Below, piece by piece: positions 8,763 to 16,295 of a stretch of DNA of 35,927 nt. The notes beneath the pieces are model-generated. The model did no database searches and was not told where the DNA came from. It saw only the letters and a list, made by a program, of their open reading frames with translations. Source of the DNA: CBDCRK01 sp965220955 (GTDB lineage Bacteria > Desulfobacterota > Binatia > Bin18 > CBDCRK01); assembly GCA_965220955.1 (NCBI GenBank), contig CBDCRK010000005.1:1-35927 (forward strand), in the 5' to 3' direction. Each line of letters opens with the position of its first letter. Position 1 is the first letter of the stretch. A program made the translations under genes and the position numbers.

Positions 8763-8785
8763 GCAATGCCATACAGTGGCATTGC
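8763..8785. promoter_or_regulatory. Palindrome in divergent promoter region
   Basis: Eight-base inverted arms GCAATGCC / GGCATTGC flank a 7-base spacer, between the divergent amidohydrolase and CMD-like genes and about 10 bases before the AAGGAGGG site of the latter. The geometry suits a dimeric regulator, or a leader hairpin. The function is inferred from position and symmetry only. Confidence 0.4.
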
Positions 8786-8810
8786 CAATACAAAAAGGAG
8801 GGATGATCCC

Positions 8811-9350
8811 ATGGCACGAATTCCCTATGTCGAACGAGAAAGCGCTACAGCAGAAACTAAAGAGCTGTACGATGCCTTTACTAAGCAGTTTAACATGCCC
8901 AATGTCCCCAATGTGGTGAAGGCATTGTCCAACAGCCCCAAGCTGGCCAGACGCGTTTTTCCGCTGGGGAGTTACTTTATGCAGGAGGCGTCCCTAGACC
9001 CACGGCTGCGCGAGTTGGCTGTCCTCATTCTTATGAAGCGGCTCAACTGCGCCTACGGTTTTACTAGACATATTGAGATTGCCGAGGGAGTAGGGATTTC
9101 CCGCGAGCAGATCGACAACATCGGTTCCTATCAGACAAGCTCGCTCTTTAGCGACGACGACAAGCTAATCATCCGCTATGCTGAGGATCTGACCCAAAAG
9201 GGGCAGGTGGATGACGAGCTATTCCGTCAGGTCAAAGATCGCATTGGGCAGCAGAACATTCTGGACCTTACCGCTGCCACGGCCTTCTGGAACATGATGG
9301 CACGCAACCTCAATGCGTTGCAGGTCGATTTGGAACCAGGGGCAGGATAG
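8811..9350 (+). CDS. Carboxymuconolactone decarboxylase/AhpD-like protein
   Basis: A 179-residue all-helical protein of the CMD/AhpD superfamily. The core reads LAVLILMKRLNCAYGFTRH followed by GISREQIDNI, matching the usual (E)xxxCxxxxxxH region near residue 85. The second Cys of the AhpD CxxC redox pair is absent (CAYG), so peroxidase-partner activity is unlikely and an acid-base or lactone-decarboxylase-like role is more plausible. The start at 8811 has an AAGGAGGG site nine bases upstream; the frame extends to 8766 without support. First gene of a (+) run that continues into the toxin-antitoxin pair. The relatives' usual role in the protocatechuate pathway suggests, but does not show, aromatic catabolism. 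Confidence 0.85.
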   Translation: MARIPYVERESATAETKELYDAFTKQFNMPNVPNVVKALSNSPKLARRVFPLGSYFMQEASLDPRLRELAVLILMKRLNCAYGFTRHIEIAEGVGISREQIDNIGSYQTSSLFSDDDKLIIRYAEDLTQKGQVDDELFRQVKDRIGQQNILDLTAATAFWNMMARNLNALQVDLEPGAG

Positions 9351-9438
9351 CAAGACGTTTTGCGAGTTATACACCTGGGGCCCAACATCTTTGTCCTTAA
9401 AGGGAAAGACGTGTTATTTTGTGTACAGAGGGACACTC

Positions 9439-9702
9439 ATGCAAGAAACCATGACTATTCGCGTGGATGCAAAGACCAAACGCCGCCTGGAGAAGCTGGC
9501 CAATGCCACCGCCCGTACCAAGTCCTATCTTGCTGCGGAAGCTATCCGAGCCTATCTGGACATGAACGAGTGGCAAATTCAGGAGATCAAAGCAACGGTA
9601 CGAGAAGCCGACACGGCAGGACCAGAGGACTTCATCCCGCATGAAAAAGTGCGGGAGTGGTTGCACAGTTGGGGTACAAAGCGGGAGCGAAAGGCCCCAT
9701 AA
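9439..9702 (+). CDS. CopG/ribbon-helix-helix antitoxin
   Basis: An 87-residue protein with an N-terminal ribbon-helix-helix domain: strand ETMTIRVDAK, then helix KRRLEKLA, then RTKSYLAAEAIRAYLD. This is the arrangement of CopG/ParD-type antitoxins. The C-terminal half (residues 45-87) is acidic then basic and would bind the toxin. The stop codon overlaps the toxin start (TAATG at 9700-9704), the usual translational coupling of type II toxin-antitoxin pairs. The upstream ribosome site is weak (GAGGGA). The antitoxin probably represses its own promoter in the 9351-9438 gap, but I see no clear operator. Confident family call. Confidence 0.86.
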   Translation: MQETMTIRVDAKTKRRLEKLANATARTKSYLAAEAIRAYLDMNEWQIQEIKATVREADTAGPEDFIPHEKVREWLHSWGTKRERKAP

Positions 9703-10172
9703 TGACGCTGGTATGGTTCCGGCGTGCCGTGCACGATCTCGAAGCACTGAGAGCTTATATTGCCCAGGAGAATCCTACCGCAGCTGAACACCTGGGTGTT
9801 CGTATTGAGAGTGCGGTTTCTCTGTTAGTAGACCAGCCTAGCATGGGGCGCCCAGGCAGAATCCCTAGCACGCGGGAACTGGTCGTAAGTGGCACGCCCT
9901 ATATCATCCCGTATCGCGTGCGGGGCCAGACAATCGAAATCGTGCGAGTCTTTCATACAGCCCGAAAATGGCCTAGCCGATTGCAGCCCTGGTTTTCTTC
10001 CCCACCCCTAGAATGGATCAGGGAGTTGTTCCCCCAGGGAAATTCCGCACACCCTTCGATATTGCCCTGCCTCTGGCAGGATAATCCCGCCGAGATCTAT
10101 AACTGGTTCACCGAAGGGTTTGACACCAAAGACTTGCAAGAGGCCAAGGCACTGCTAGACAAGCTGGCCTAA
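9702..10172 (+). CDS. RelE/ParE-family toxin with extra C-terminal tail
   Basis: Residues 1-95 form a ParE/RelE-type domain: VWFRRAVHDLEALRAYI, then PSMGRPGRI, STRELVV, YRVRGQTIEIVRV and a final HTARKWP. This is normal for toxins that poison gyrase or cut mRNA. The frame continues to 156 residues, although the family usually ends near residue 95-100. The tail from Glu131, EIYNWFTEGFDTKDLQEAK then LLDKLA, resembles the C-terminus of adenylate cyclase/AAA-ATPase/TPR proteins (usually xPIYxWFTEGFDTxDL), so the gene looks like a chimera. It overlaps the antitoxin by one base. The next gene starts 35 bases downstream. Whether the long form is active is unknown. Confidence 0.8.
   Translation: MTLVWFRRAVHDLEALRAYIAQENPTAAEHLGVRIESAVSLLVDQPSMGRPGRIPSTRELVVSGTPYIIPYRVRGQTIEIVRVFHTARKWPSRLQPWFSSPPLEWIRELFPQGNSAHPSILPCLWQDNPAEIYNWFTEGFDTKDLQEAKALLDKLA
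10092..10172 (+). other. Cyclase/ATPase C-terminal remnant fused into the toxin frame
   Basis: The last 26 codons of the toxin frame match, from memory of the family, the conserved end of class III cyclase/AAA-ATPase/TPR proteins. The final 15 codons are repeated at 13676-13720, where the same end (KDWQEAKARLDKLV then stop) follows no gene. The repeat shows the segment moved with its downstream leader. Confidence 0.6.
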
Positions 10173-10212
10173 AGGTGCATATGAAAGAAAAGAAAGGAGG
10201 GATTACTATGGC
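10128..10212 (+). repeat. Cyclase-tail plus leader repeat, copy A
   Basis: 85 bases covering the last 15 toxin codons, the stop, a short spacer, the AAAGGAGGG ribosome site and the start of the amidohydrolase gene. It matches 13676-13761 at about 84% by hand alignment with one gap. The ribosome site and the ATGGC start lie at the same place in both copies. Confidence 0.75.
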
Positions 10213-11578
10213 ACAAACGTTACTGCTCAAGAACGCACGGTTGATCGACGGCCTTGCCGATCAGCCCCAGGAAGGGGTCTCTATCCTTGTTACCGGCGAG
10301 CGTATCACCACGGTCGAGCGCGGCGAAACTCCCGCACCCGCGGGTGCGCAGGTGATCGACCTGGGGGGAAAGACCGTTGTTCCTGGCCTGATTGACACCC
10401 ATGTCCATGCTACCTTTATGGACAGAGAATGTTTGCCCCTGTTTCTGGCTGCTGGTGTGACTAGCGCGCGCGACGTGGGCGCAAAGCTGGAGAAGGTTCA
10501 ACAGCTCAAAGCCGATCTCAACAGCGGGAAAGAGGTCGGCCCCCGGTTGTTCATCCTAGGTCCCTTGCTTGACGGTGTGGACAGCAGTTTCGAGCGCGGC
10601 AGTACTTTGGCGGAGATGCTCGATTACGTTCCCTCAGTAGAAGCCGTGCCCCAAAAGATTGGCGACCTGCTCAAGGCCGGTGTTGATGGCGTCAAACTCT
10701 ATTTCACCATGCCGCCTGACACGGCCAGGGCCATTATTGGCTTTGTGGACAAACGCGTGCCGGTCACTGGTCATCTAGGTTACACCCATTCGCTTGATGC
10801 AATCAGGGCCGGTATTGACGGCCTGGAGCATGTGTTGATCTCGCCGTACAACGAATTTTGTGCTCTGGACATGCGCTTTGGTGCTGGGGCATCCATGATG
10901 GACGCCAACTTCTGGACCCGACTCAATAAAGGCTGGGAAGAAGCTGATCTTGAAGGAGAAGGGGCACGGACGTGGTTCGATGCTATGGTTGAGCACCAGG
11001 TCAACATGGGAACCACGCTCGACATATTATGGATTGCTAAATGTGGACGCGAGGCGGCAATGCAAGACCCAGACCGCCGCTATGTTCCGCCCATGGCACT
11101 TGCCCGTCAGCAGGCCATGGCTGCGCACATAGGGGAACGACCGGACTGGGATATTCATCCTGGATTATTCGAGCCCACTGACTTCGCCAAATCCCTAGAG
11201 AAACATCAAGAAGTGACGCGTATGTTACACGAGGCTGGTGGTCTGGTTGTGGGCGGCACTGACTGCGGGGGGCTGGCTTACCCGCCCCCAGGGTTTGCCT
11301 TGCTGCGTGAAGTCGAGCTTATGGCTGAGGCCATTGGCGCAATGGCGGCGATCAAGGCAGTCACATCGGTTGCAGCTCGGTATATGCGACAACAGGACGA
11401 CATCGGCAGTGTGACCCCTGGACGATACGCGGACTTTTTCGTTGTGGATGGGGACCCGCTGCGTGACACGCGTGAACTCCGCAAGCTCACAACGGTTTAC
11501 CGTGGTGGAGTGGCGCATGATCCCCAGGCGCTTTTGGCCCAGGTACCCAAGTCAGACGTGGGACACACCCATGGGTAA
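10208..11578 (+). CDS. Metal-dependent amidohydrolase (imidazolonepropionase/prolidase-like)
   Basis: A 456-residue protein of the amidohydrolase-1 superfamily. It has the N-terminal small barrel (LLLKNARLIDG), then the metal motif GLIDTHVHATF (His65, His67), a probable bridging Lys in GVDGVKLYFTM, metal His residues in VTGHLGY and GLEHV, and the catalytic Asp in GGTDCGGL. The C-terminal strand YADFFVVDGDPL is typical. Such proteins hydrolyse amide or C-N bonds in rings and peptides in the cytoplasm. The ATG at 10208 follows AAAGGAGGG; the frame upstream to 10175 is the repeated leader and is probably untranslated. It is followed 89 bases later by a VOC protein. Substrate unknown. Confidence 0.9.
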   Translation: MAQTLLLKNARLIDGLADQPQEGVSILVTGERITTVERGETPAPAGAQVIDLGGKTVVPGLIDTHVHATFMDRECLPLFLAAGVTSARDVGAKLEKVQQLKADLNSGKEVGPRLFILGPLLDGVDSSFERGSTLAEMLDYVPSVEAVPQKIGDLLKAGVDGVKLYFTMPPDTARAIIGFVDKRVPVTGHLGYTHSLDAIRAGIDGLEHVLISPYNEFCALDMRFGAGASMMDANFWTRLNKGWEEADLEGEGARTWFDAMVEHQVNMGTTLDILWIAKCGREAAMQDPDRRYVPPMALARQQAMAAHIGERPDWDIHPGLFEPTDFAKSLEKHQEVTRMLHEAGGLVVGGTDCGGLAYPPPGFALLREVELMAEAIGAMAAIKAVTSVAARYMRQQDDIGSVTPGRYADFFVVDGDPLRDTRELRKLTTVYRGGVAHDPQALLAQVPKSDVGHTHG

Positions 11579-11667
11579 TTAAGGAAGGACTATGATGCCC
11601 GCACGATTTTTTCCTGTGAATATCTGTGTGCGAGTTATGGAAAGGTCGGACAGAAAGGAGGAGAGCA

Positions 11668-12045
11668 ATGGCAGAGGAGCAAAACTCAGTACAGTATAAT
11701 TTTCACCATCGACATCTCATTGTTGATGATGTGGTCAAGACCGTCGCCTTCTACGAGGGGGTGTTAGGGGCCAAGAAGGTACGGGAGTTAGAGTTTCGGG
11801 GGATTCCGGTAGTACAGCTGGAGTTAGAGGGCTTGCCGCTAACCATCTCCCGGCAGCTCCATACTGGGGTAGGAGATCATATTGGGCTAAAGGTGGATGA
11901 TTTTGAGACGGCGATTGCGGAACTGCGTGCCCAAGGAGTGGAATTCATAGTAGAGCCCACCGATGCAGGGTTTGCTAAGTTTGCCTTTATCAAGGACACG
12001 GCTGGTACGACCCTGGAGGTGTTAAGCTTAGTGGAAAAGAATTAG
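11668..12045 (+). CDS. VOC-superfamily (glyoxalase/dioxygenase-fold) protein
   Basis: A 125-residue single vicinal-oxygen-chelate unit: HRHLIVDDVVKTVAFYEGVL at the N-terminus (putative metal His), a central DHIGLKVDD, and a C-terminal DTAGTTLEVL with the putative metal Glu. Single-domain VOC proteins dimerise; they include lyases, isomerases and ring-cleavage or resistance proteins, so the reaction cannot be fixed. The start at 11668 is preceded by AAAGGAGGAG; the longer frame from 11626 has no support. It follows the amidohydrolase in the same direction and is probably in its operon. A hairpin at 12133-12153 lies downstream. Confidence 0.86.
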   Translation: MAEEQNSVQYNFHHRHLIVDDVVKTVAFYEGVLGAKKVRELEFRGIPVVQLELEGLPLTISRQLHTGVGDHIGLKVDDFETAIAELRAQGVEFIVEPTDAGFAKFAFIKDTAGTTLEVLSLVEKN

Positions 12046-12132
12046 AACTGTCAGGTGGTGCGCAGGGCGCACCCTACTGGCCTCTGTTCCAGAGCGGGTT
12101 ACATCTGAGTGTACAGTCATTTTGTGTGGGAG

Positions 12133-12156
12133 GGCGGGAGCCGCGCTCCCGCCTTT
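12133..12156 (+). terminator. Intrinsic-terminator-like hairpin
   Basis: A perfect 9-base stem GGCGGGAGC / GCTCCCGCC with loop CGC, followed by TTT, 88 bases after the VOC stop. The T-run is short, so efficiency is uncertain. Two further small palindromes (near 12190-12206 and 12220-12234) lie in the same convergent gap of 240 bases, which otherwise holds no gene. Confidence 0.55.
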
Positions 12157-12285
12157 AGCGGCAAAGCCTAGATTTGCCTGTAATTAGTCCGAAGCCTGGC
12201 TTCGGGACCCCAAGGCGCAAGCATGGCTTGCCCACTCCACAATTCGTTTTCCCCGTACAGGCAACCAAAAATCGTCCTAGCCAGA

Positions 12286-13626
12286 TCATGTAACAACTTC
12301 TTCCTGCAGTGCAGGGGACCCTTCTTCTTCCAGCTCTATGGGCTGCTCTGGATGCACCCACAGCCAGAAAAATGCGGCTAACACGGCCAGGGCTGCCGCT
12401 ACGTAGAACGCGCTTTCCCAGCCAAGACGCTGGGCCAGAAGCGGTGTGAGAGTGGGAGAGAGCGTCCCTCCCAGATTGCCTCCCATGTTCATGAACCCTC
12501 CCACTGTACCGGCATAGGTTTTGGCCAGATCGATGGTGATGGCAAAGTATGCGGCCACCCCAAAAAACAGCGACCCTGCCCCCAGGCCCAGAAAGAGAAC
12601 GGCCAGATACGGGTTCGTGACTGTTGCCCCAATAAAGATGAATCCCGCAGTGAGCAACATGCTCCCAACGCCTATGCCACATCGTCCGATCCTTTTTCCG
12701 AACCGCTGGCTTAAGCGGTCCGTCAGCCAGCCGCCAGCCGGCGCAGCCACGGCTCCAGCTAAAAACGGCGCCATACCGTAGAACCCGCCACTTTCGACTG
12801 AAAAATGGCGCACGTTGACCAAATACAGGTAGAACCAGGAGAGGTAGATATAGCCAATATATCCAAGAATTGTGTAGGCAGCGGTCAGAAACCACAGACT
12901 AGGACAGCCAAGAATCGCTCGCCACGGCACCGGTCCAAGTACCGGACCCTGATCGCTTTGCTCAGAAGAGGATGCCGATGCCTGGGTAATATACTGGAGC
13001 TCAGCAGTGTTCACCCAGGGATGGTTCTCAGGCCGGTCCCTGGCCAGCCAGTACCAAACTACGGCCAGCAAAATCCCTACCCCACCGGCCAGGTAAAAGG
13101 CTACGCGCCAGCCCCAGGTCAACATGATCCAGACAATGAGTGGCGGTGTCAGGGCGCCACCAAGCGAGCTCCCACTGACCGTAATACCCAACGCCAGACC
13201 GCGCTCTTGTGGAGCCGCCCAGTTGGCCACAACCCGATTGCCATTTGGTGGCGCCACGGCCTCGCCAATGCCAATCAATACCCGGATTACAAGAAAGGAG
13301 CCGACCACACCGATCAGCGGCACCAGAAACAGATTCCCGGCCACAGCCGTCACCGCTGTGAAAATAGACCACCACAGAATTGCTAGGGCCAGCACTCCTC
13401 TAGGACCAAAGCGATCGCCCAGCCACCCACCCGGAATTTGCGAAAGCGCATAACCAAGGACAAAAGCGCTAAAAATCCAGCCGATCTGCACCTCGCTGAT
13501 GCCATACTCCGGCATAATGTACTTAGCCGCAATAGAAATGTTTACCCGGTCAATGAACATGAGCACATAGGTGCAGTAGACCAGGCCAATAATCAGCCAG
13601 CGAGTACGGGATGGGGCTTCAGTCAT
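12286..13626 (-). CDS. MFS transporter, anion:cation symporter (ACS)-like
   Basis: A 446-residue inner-membrane protein with about 12 hydrophobic segments. It opens RWLIIGLVYCTYVLMFIDRV, then GGWLGDRFGPRG (the MFS loop 2-3 motif), a conserved GIGEAVAPPNGNRV segment and a central hydrophilic loop near residues 210-225. This pattern fits the ACS/phthalate-hexuronate-type group, which imports organic anions with protons or sodium. The start follows a weak ribosome site. It stands alone on the (-) strand, convergent with the VOC gene and divergent from the tandem-barrel gene at 13757. A carboxylate substrate would suit the CoA-transferases nearby, but that is inference. Confidence 0.9.
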   Translation of the reverse strand: MTEAPSRTRWLIIGLVYCTYVLMFIDRVNISIAAKYIMPEYGISEVQIGWIFSAFVLGYALSQIPGGWLGDRFGPRGVLALAILWWSIFTAVTAVAGNLFLVPLIGVVGSFLVIRVLIGIGEAVAPPNGNRVVANWAAPQERGLALGITVSGSSLGGALTPPLIVWIMLTWGWRVAFYLAGGVGILLAVVWYWLARDRPENHPWVNTAELQYITQASASSSEQSDQGPVLGPVPWRAILGCPSLWFLTAAYTILGYIGYIYLSWFYLYLVNVRHFSVESGGFYGMAPFLAGAVAAPAGGWLTDRLSQRFGKRIGRCGIGVGSMLLTAGFIFIGATVTNPYLAVLFLGLGAGSLFFGVAAYFAITIDLAKTYAGTVGGFMNMGGNLGGTLSPTLTPLLAQRLGWESAFYVAAALAVLAAFFWLWVHPEQPIELEEEGSPALQEEVVT

Positions 13627-13657
13627 AGCAAGATGCGTCTAAATCAGACTCTATAAG

Positions 13658-13720
13658 ATGGGTACAGGGGTTTGCAAAGACTGGCAAGAGGCGAAAGCAC
13701 GGCTGGACAAGCTTGTCTGA
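13658..13720 (+). pseudogene. Orphan C-terminal remnant of cyclase/ATPase protein
   Basis: A 20-codon frame ending KDWQEAKARLDKLV and a stop. It matches the last residues of the toxin fusion at 10128-10172 (KDLQEAKALLDKLA, stop). There is no ribosome site and no gene body. It reads as the end of a lost gene whose downstream leader now drives the gene at 13757. Confidence 0.55.
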
Positions 13721-13761
13721 ATGTGTGTATGAAAGAAAGGAAAAGGAGGGATTATTATGGC
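13676..13761 (+). repeat. Cyclase-tail plus leader repeat, copy B
   Basis: 86 bases matching 10128-10212 at about 84%. It ends in AAAAGGAGGG, a short AT spacer and the ATGGC start of the tandem-barrel gene. The two downstream genes are not homologous, so the shared block is the leader rather than a gene duplication. Confidence 0.75.
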
Positions 13762-14392
13762 AACACAGAGAGGAACAGGTTTACTGGCGGTCTGGACCGA
13801 TGTGGCTCCCGAGATGGAGAGCGAGTTTAATGAGTGGTACAACACCGAGCACATTCCTCAGCTGCTTGGCGTGCCAGGCTTTCTCAGTGCGCGTCGGGAC
13901 CTGGTGGTGGAGGGCGAGCCAAAGTACGTGGCGCTCTACGAGCTGACTGACGAAAATGTTCTGAAGAGCGACGCCTTTCGTCAAGTGCGGGAAGACCCAA
14001 CCGACTGGACAAAGAAGATGCGTCCTCACTTCAGCAATACAACGGTTACTACCTTTCGGCAGATCTTCTCTCATGGCACCCCGCCAGACAAGGAGGCAGA
14101 GGTTGTCCTTACCGTGCGGCTGAACACTCCACCGGAGATGGAGAGCGAGTTTAACGAGTGGTACAACGTGGATCATGTGCCGGCTCTGGTGGGCGTGCCG
14201 GGCGTATTTTGTGCTCGGCGCTATGTGGCCGTCGACGGAGACCCTAAATATCTGGCGGTCTACGAACTTAGCGAGGCCAAGATCCTGAAAAGCGCGGAAT
14301 GGGACCAAGCGCGGAACTCAGACTGGACGCTGAAGATGAGGCCCCATCTGCGGGATGGCAAAATCAGGGTTGGCCGTCACCTCTTTCCATAG
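13757..14392 (+). CDS. Tandem-duplicated dimeric alpha/beta-barrel-like protein
   Basis: A 211-residue protein made of two similar halves (about residues 9-105 and 115-211). Both contain PEMESEFNEWYN, then a His-Pro turn (EHIP / DHVP), GVPG, ARR, PKYxAxYEL, and a Trp-Thr..KMRPH end. One half resembles small ferredoxin-like alpha/beta-barrel proteins that normally pair, so the fusion would make an internal dimer. The halves are offset by 108 codons, and about 20 bases at 13811 and 14135 are identical, which shows a fairly recent internal duplication. The start has a strong AAAAGGAGGG site from the repeated leader. Function unknown; such folds include isomerases and small oxygenases. Confidence 0.82.
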   Translation: MATQRGTGLLAVWTDVAPEMESEFNEWYNTEHIPQLLGVPGFLSARRDLVVEGEPKYVALYELTDENVLKSDAFRQVREDPTDWTKKMRPHFSNTTVTTFRQIFSHGTPPDKEAEVVLTVRLNTPPEMESEFNEWYNVDHVPALVGVPGVFCARRYVAVDGDPKYLAVYELSEAKILKSAEWDQARNSDWTLKMRPHLRDGKIRVGRHLFP

Positions 14393-14467
14393 GGTTAAGA
14401 GCTTTCAGCGAAATCAGACCACATAACATTCGTACACTTACTCGAGAACCTGATAAGTGTGGAGTGC

Positions 14468-14486
14468 GGAGGAGCCTTGCTCCTCC
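14468..14486. terminator. Hairpin between convergent genes
   Basis: A perfect 8-base stem GGAGGAGC / GCTCCTCC with a CTT loop between the tandem-barrel gene (+) and the FkbM gene (-). No T-run; possible bidirectional stop. Confidence 0.45.
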
Positions 14487-14509
14487 CTGCAACACCTGAG
14501 GGCCTATTG

Positions 14510-15301
14510 TCAACTCTTCCCATCCGAACATTCCTGCTTTTGATGAAGAAGACGCGCATAAACATCACCCGAGACTCCGTCTACTGGCAGGGTTTTTAGC
14601 TGGGCAACCATTTCATCAGGGCTGAGCCAGCTAACGGACTGAAACTGATACGACTCACCCAGCGCCGCCGGTTTCCAGTTAAATTCATAGGGTCCCAGTT
14701 CCTTCAACCGCTCGATACAGTCGAGGGCAGTGTCCATTGCCGCAGGAATATATTCAAAGCACAGAGCACGAAGAGGCTGCGACAGACCCCGTAGCACTTC
14801 CAGTTCGTAACCCTCAACATCAATCTTGCAAAAAGCCGGCTTACCATATTGGGCGATAAGAATATCGAGGGTAGTAACAGAAATAGACAGAGTGGTATCC
14901 CAGGACACACGGGCAAAAGAGTCGACTTGCTGAACGGTTTGTATCCAATCCTGTGAAAGAGTGGTCACGGTAGGGGTGCGTTGACTCAGGAACAGAGTTT
15001 GCGTTCCGGGAGCTGAACCCACAGCCTGTTCAACCAGGGTAATGTGGGGGTGGCGACCATACCAGCGTTTCAACAAGCGCATACAGTGGGGTTGAGGCTC
15101 AACGCCCACAATGTGTGCTCCCAGGCGAGACCAGGCCCGAAGCTGATTGCCCACGTGTGCCCCAATGTCAAAACAGAGATCGTTGGTCTGGATGAACTGG
15201 GCATAAAAACGGGATAACTGGCGGCTGCGAAAGGGAATGCCATAATACATGAAGAGCGATCGCAGAATCCCTATCTGCTGCCAGAAGTGATGCTTAATCA
15301 T
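14510..15301 (-). CDS. FkbM-family methyltransferase
   Basis: A 263-residue protein with the FkbM SAM-dependent methyltransferase pattern: CFDIGAHVGN (motif I, SAM-binding loop, near residue 40), GVEPQPHC (acidic end of strand 2), and FCKIDVEGYELEVLRG, the family hallmark, near residue 160. Such enzymes O-methylate sugars, polyketides or glycans in the cytoplasm. It starts MIKHHFWQQIG. No Shine-Dalgarno site is visible; the upstream bases are AT-rich, unlike most genes here. It lies 67 bases after the SMP-30 gene on the same strand, so it could be read from that transcript. The activity is out of keeping with the catabolic neighbours, which suggests separate acquisition. Confidence 0.88.
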   Translation of the reverse strand: MIKHHFWQQIGILRSLFMYYGIPFRSRQLSRFYAQFIQTNDLCFDIGAHVGNQLRAWSRLGAHIVGVEPQPHCMRLLKRWYGRHPHITLVEQAVGSAPGTQTLFLSQRTPTVTTLSQDWIQTVQQVDSFARVSWDTTLSISVTTLDILIAQYGKPAFCKIDVEGYELEVLRGLSQPLRALCFEYIPAAMDTALDCIERLKELGPYEFNWKPAALGESYQFQSVSWLSPDEMVAQLKTLPVDGVSGDVYARLLHQKQECSDGKS

Positions 15302-15368
15302 GATTCACTTTTTGTTTCCACTTATTGCCACAATAAGCCGCCGGAGACTTGCGGGCCGCCCCAGGACG

Positions 15369-16295
15369 CTACACCTGCCCGCGAGGAACGGGCACGCCGG
15401 GGATCTTGACCTGTATACGACCCAATTCTGAGAAGGTTGTGATAAACAGGGTAGTCCAGTCATCACCCCCAAAACACATATTGGTCACATGTTTGTCTCC
15501 GGTTACAATGGTTCCTAGCTGCTTGCCCGAGGGGTCTATGATCCAGATTCCTCCAGGCCCGGAGCAGTATACGTTCCCTTCTATATCCACCTTCATGCCA
15601 TCGGGAACGCCAGGCCGGTCCCCACTCATCTGGCAGAAAATACGTTCCGAGGCCAGATTCAATAAACCCGTGCCCCAGAGAGTATCCACATTAAAGGCAC
15701 GGATATGTCTTCTCATGGAGTCATTGACATAAAGGACCTTCTCGTCAGCGGAGAAGGCCAAGCCATTGGGTAAAGCAAAATCACGAACGAGTAAGTTAAC
15801 CGTACCCAGATCAGGGGAGACACGATACACGCCAGCCAAGTCGAGCTCGGTTTCCACGCCCAGGGTTATGGGATCGGTAAAGTAGATGGCGCCATCGGAC
15901 TTGACCACTATGTCGTTGGGACGGTTCAAGTGCTGGCCACGATAGTTGTTAGCCACCACGGTAATGCTGCCATCCGGTTCCTCACGCGTTACCCGACGAG
16001 TATTGTGTTCACAGGCAATCAGCCTGCCCTGTCGGTCACGGGTAAGCCCATTGGCATTGTGACTGGGCTCTTTATACAAAGAGACCTCCTGCCCCGGGGC
16101 CCACTTATGCCTCTTATTATTCCCGCAGTCACTAAAAAGAAGATACCCTCCCTCCTTCCACCAGACTGGGCCTTCGGCAACTCCCTTAATCATCCCTTGT
16201 TCATCAAATGCACCAAACCCACTACCTAGCCATTCTATCTCCTGGTCCAGTGCTATTATCCGCTCTATCCCTGAAGCCACTTGTTCAATAGGCAT
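15369..16295 (-). CDS. SMP-30/gluconolactonase-family protein
   Basis: A 308-residue six-bladed propeller protein. Expected metal ligands are visible: Glu41 in AEGPVWW, Asn in LNRPNDIVV, Asn in LPNGLAFSADE and Asp in VPDGMKVD. These match SMP-30 lactonases, which open sugar or other lactones with a divalent metal. No signal peptide is seen, so it is probably cytoplasmic. The ATG at 16295 follows an AAAGGAGG site. The FkbM gene follows on the same strand. Members also act on aryl or organophosphate esters, so the substrate is open. It is one of four propeller-type proteins in the window. Confidence 0.9.
   Translation of the reverse strand: MPIEQVASGIERIIALDQEIEWLGSGFGAFDEQGMIKGVAEGPVWWKEGGYLLFSDCGNNKRHKWAPGQEVSLYKEPSHNANGLTRDRQGRLIACEHNTRRVTREEPDGSITVVANNYRGQHLNRPNDIVVKSDGAIYFTDPITLGVETELDLAGVYRVSPDLGTVNLLVRDFALPNGLAFSADEKVLYVNDSMRRHIRAFNVDTLWGTGLLNLASERIFCQMSGDRPGVPDGMKVDIEGNVYCSGPGGIWIIDPSGKQLGTIVTGDKHVTNMCFGGDDWTTLFITTFSELGRIQVKIPGVPVPRGQV

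Noticed and set aside
8314..8919. 201-residue (+) frame spanning the amidohydrolase start and the CMD-like gene
   Set aside because: Crosses two well-supported genes in the wrong frame; no homology.
12155..12895. 246-residue (-) frame overlapping the MFS gene
   Set aside because: Its composition (Trp, Arg, Ser, Gly rich) is that of a shadow frame; the MFS transporter on the same strand in another frame is clearly the real gene.
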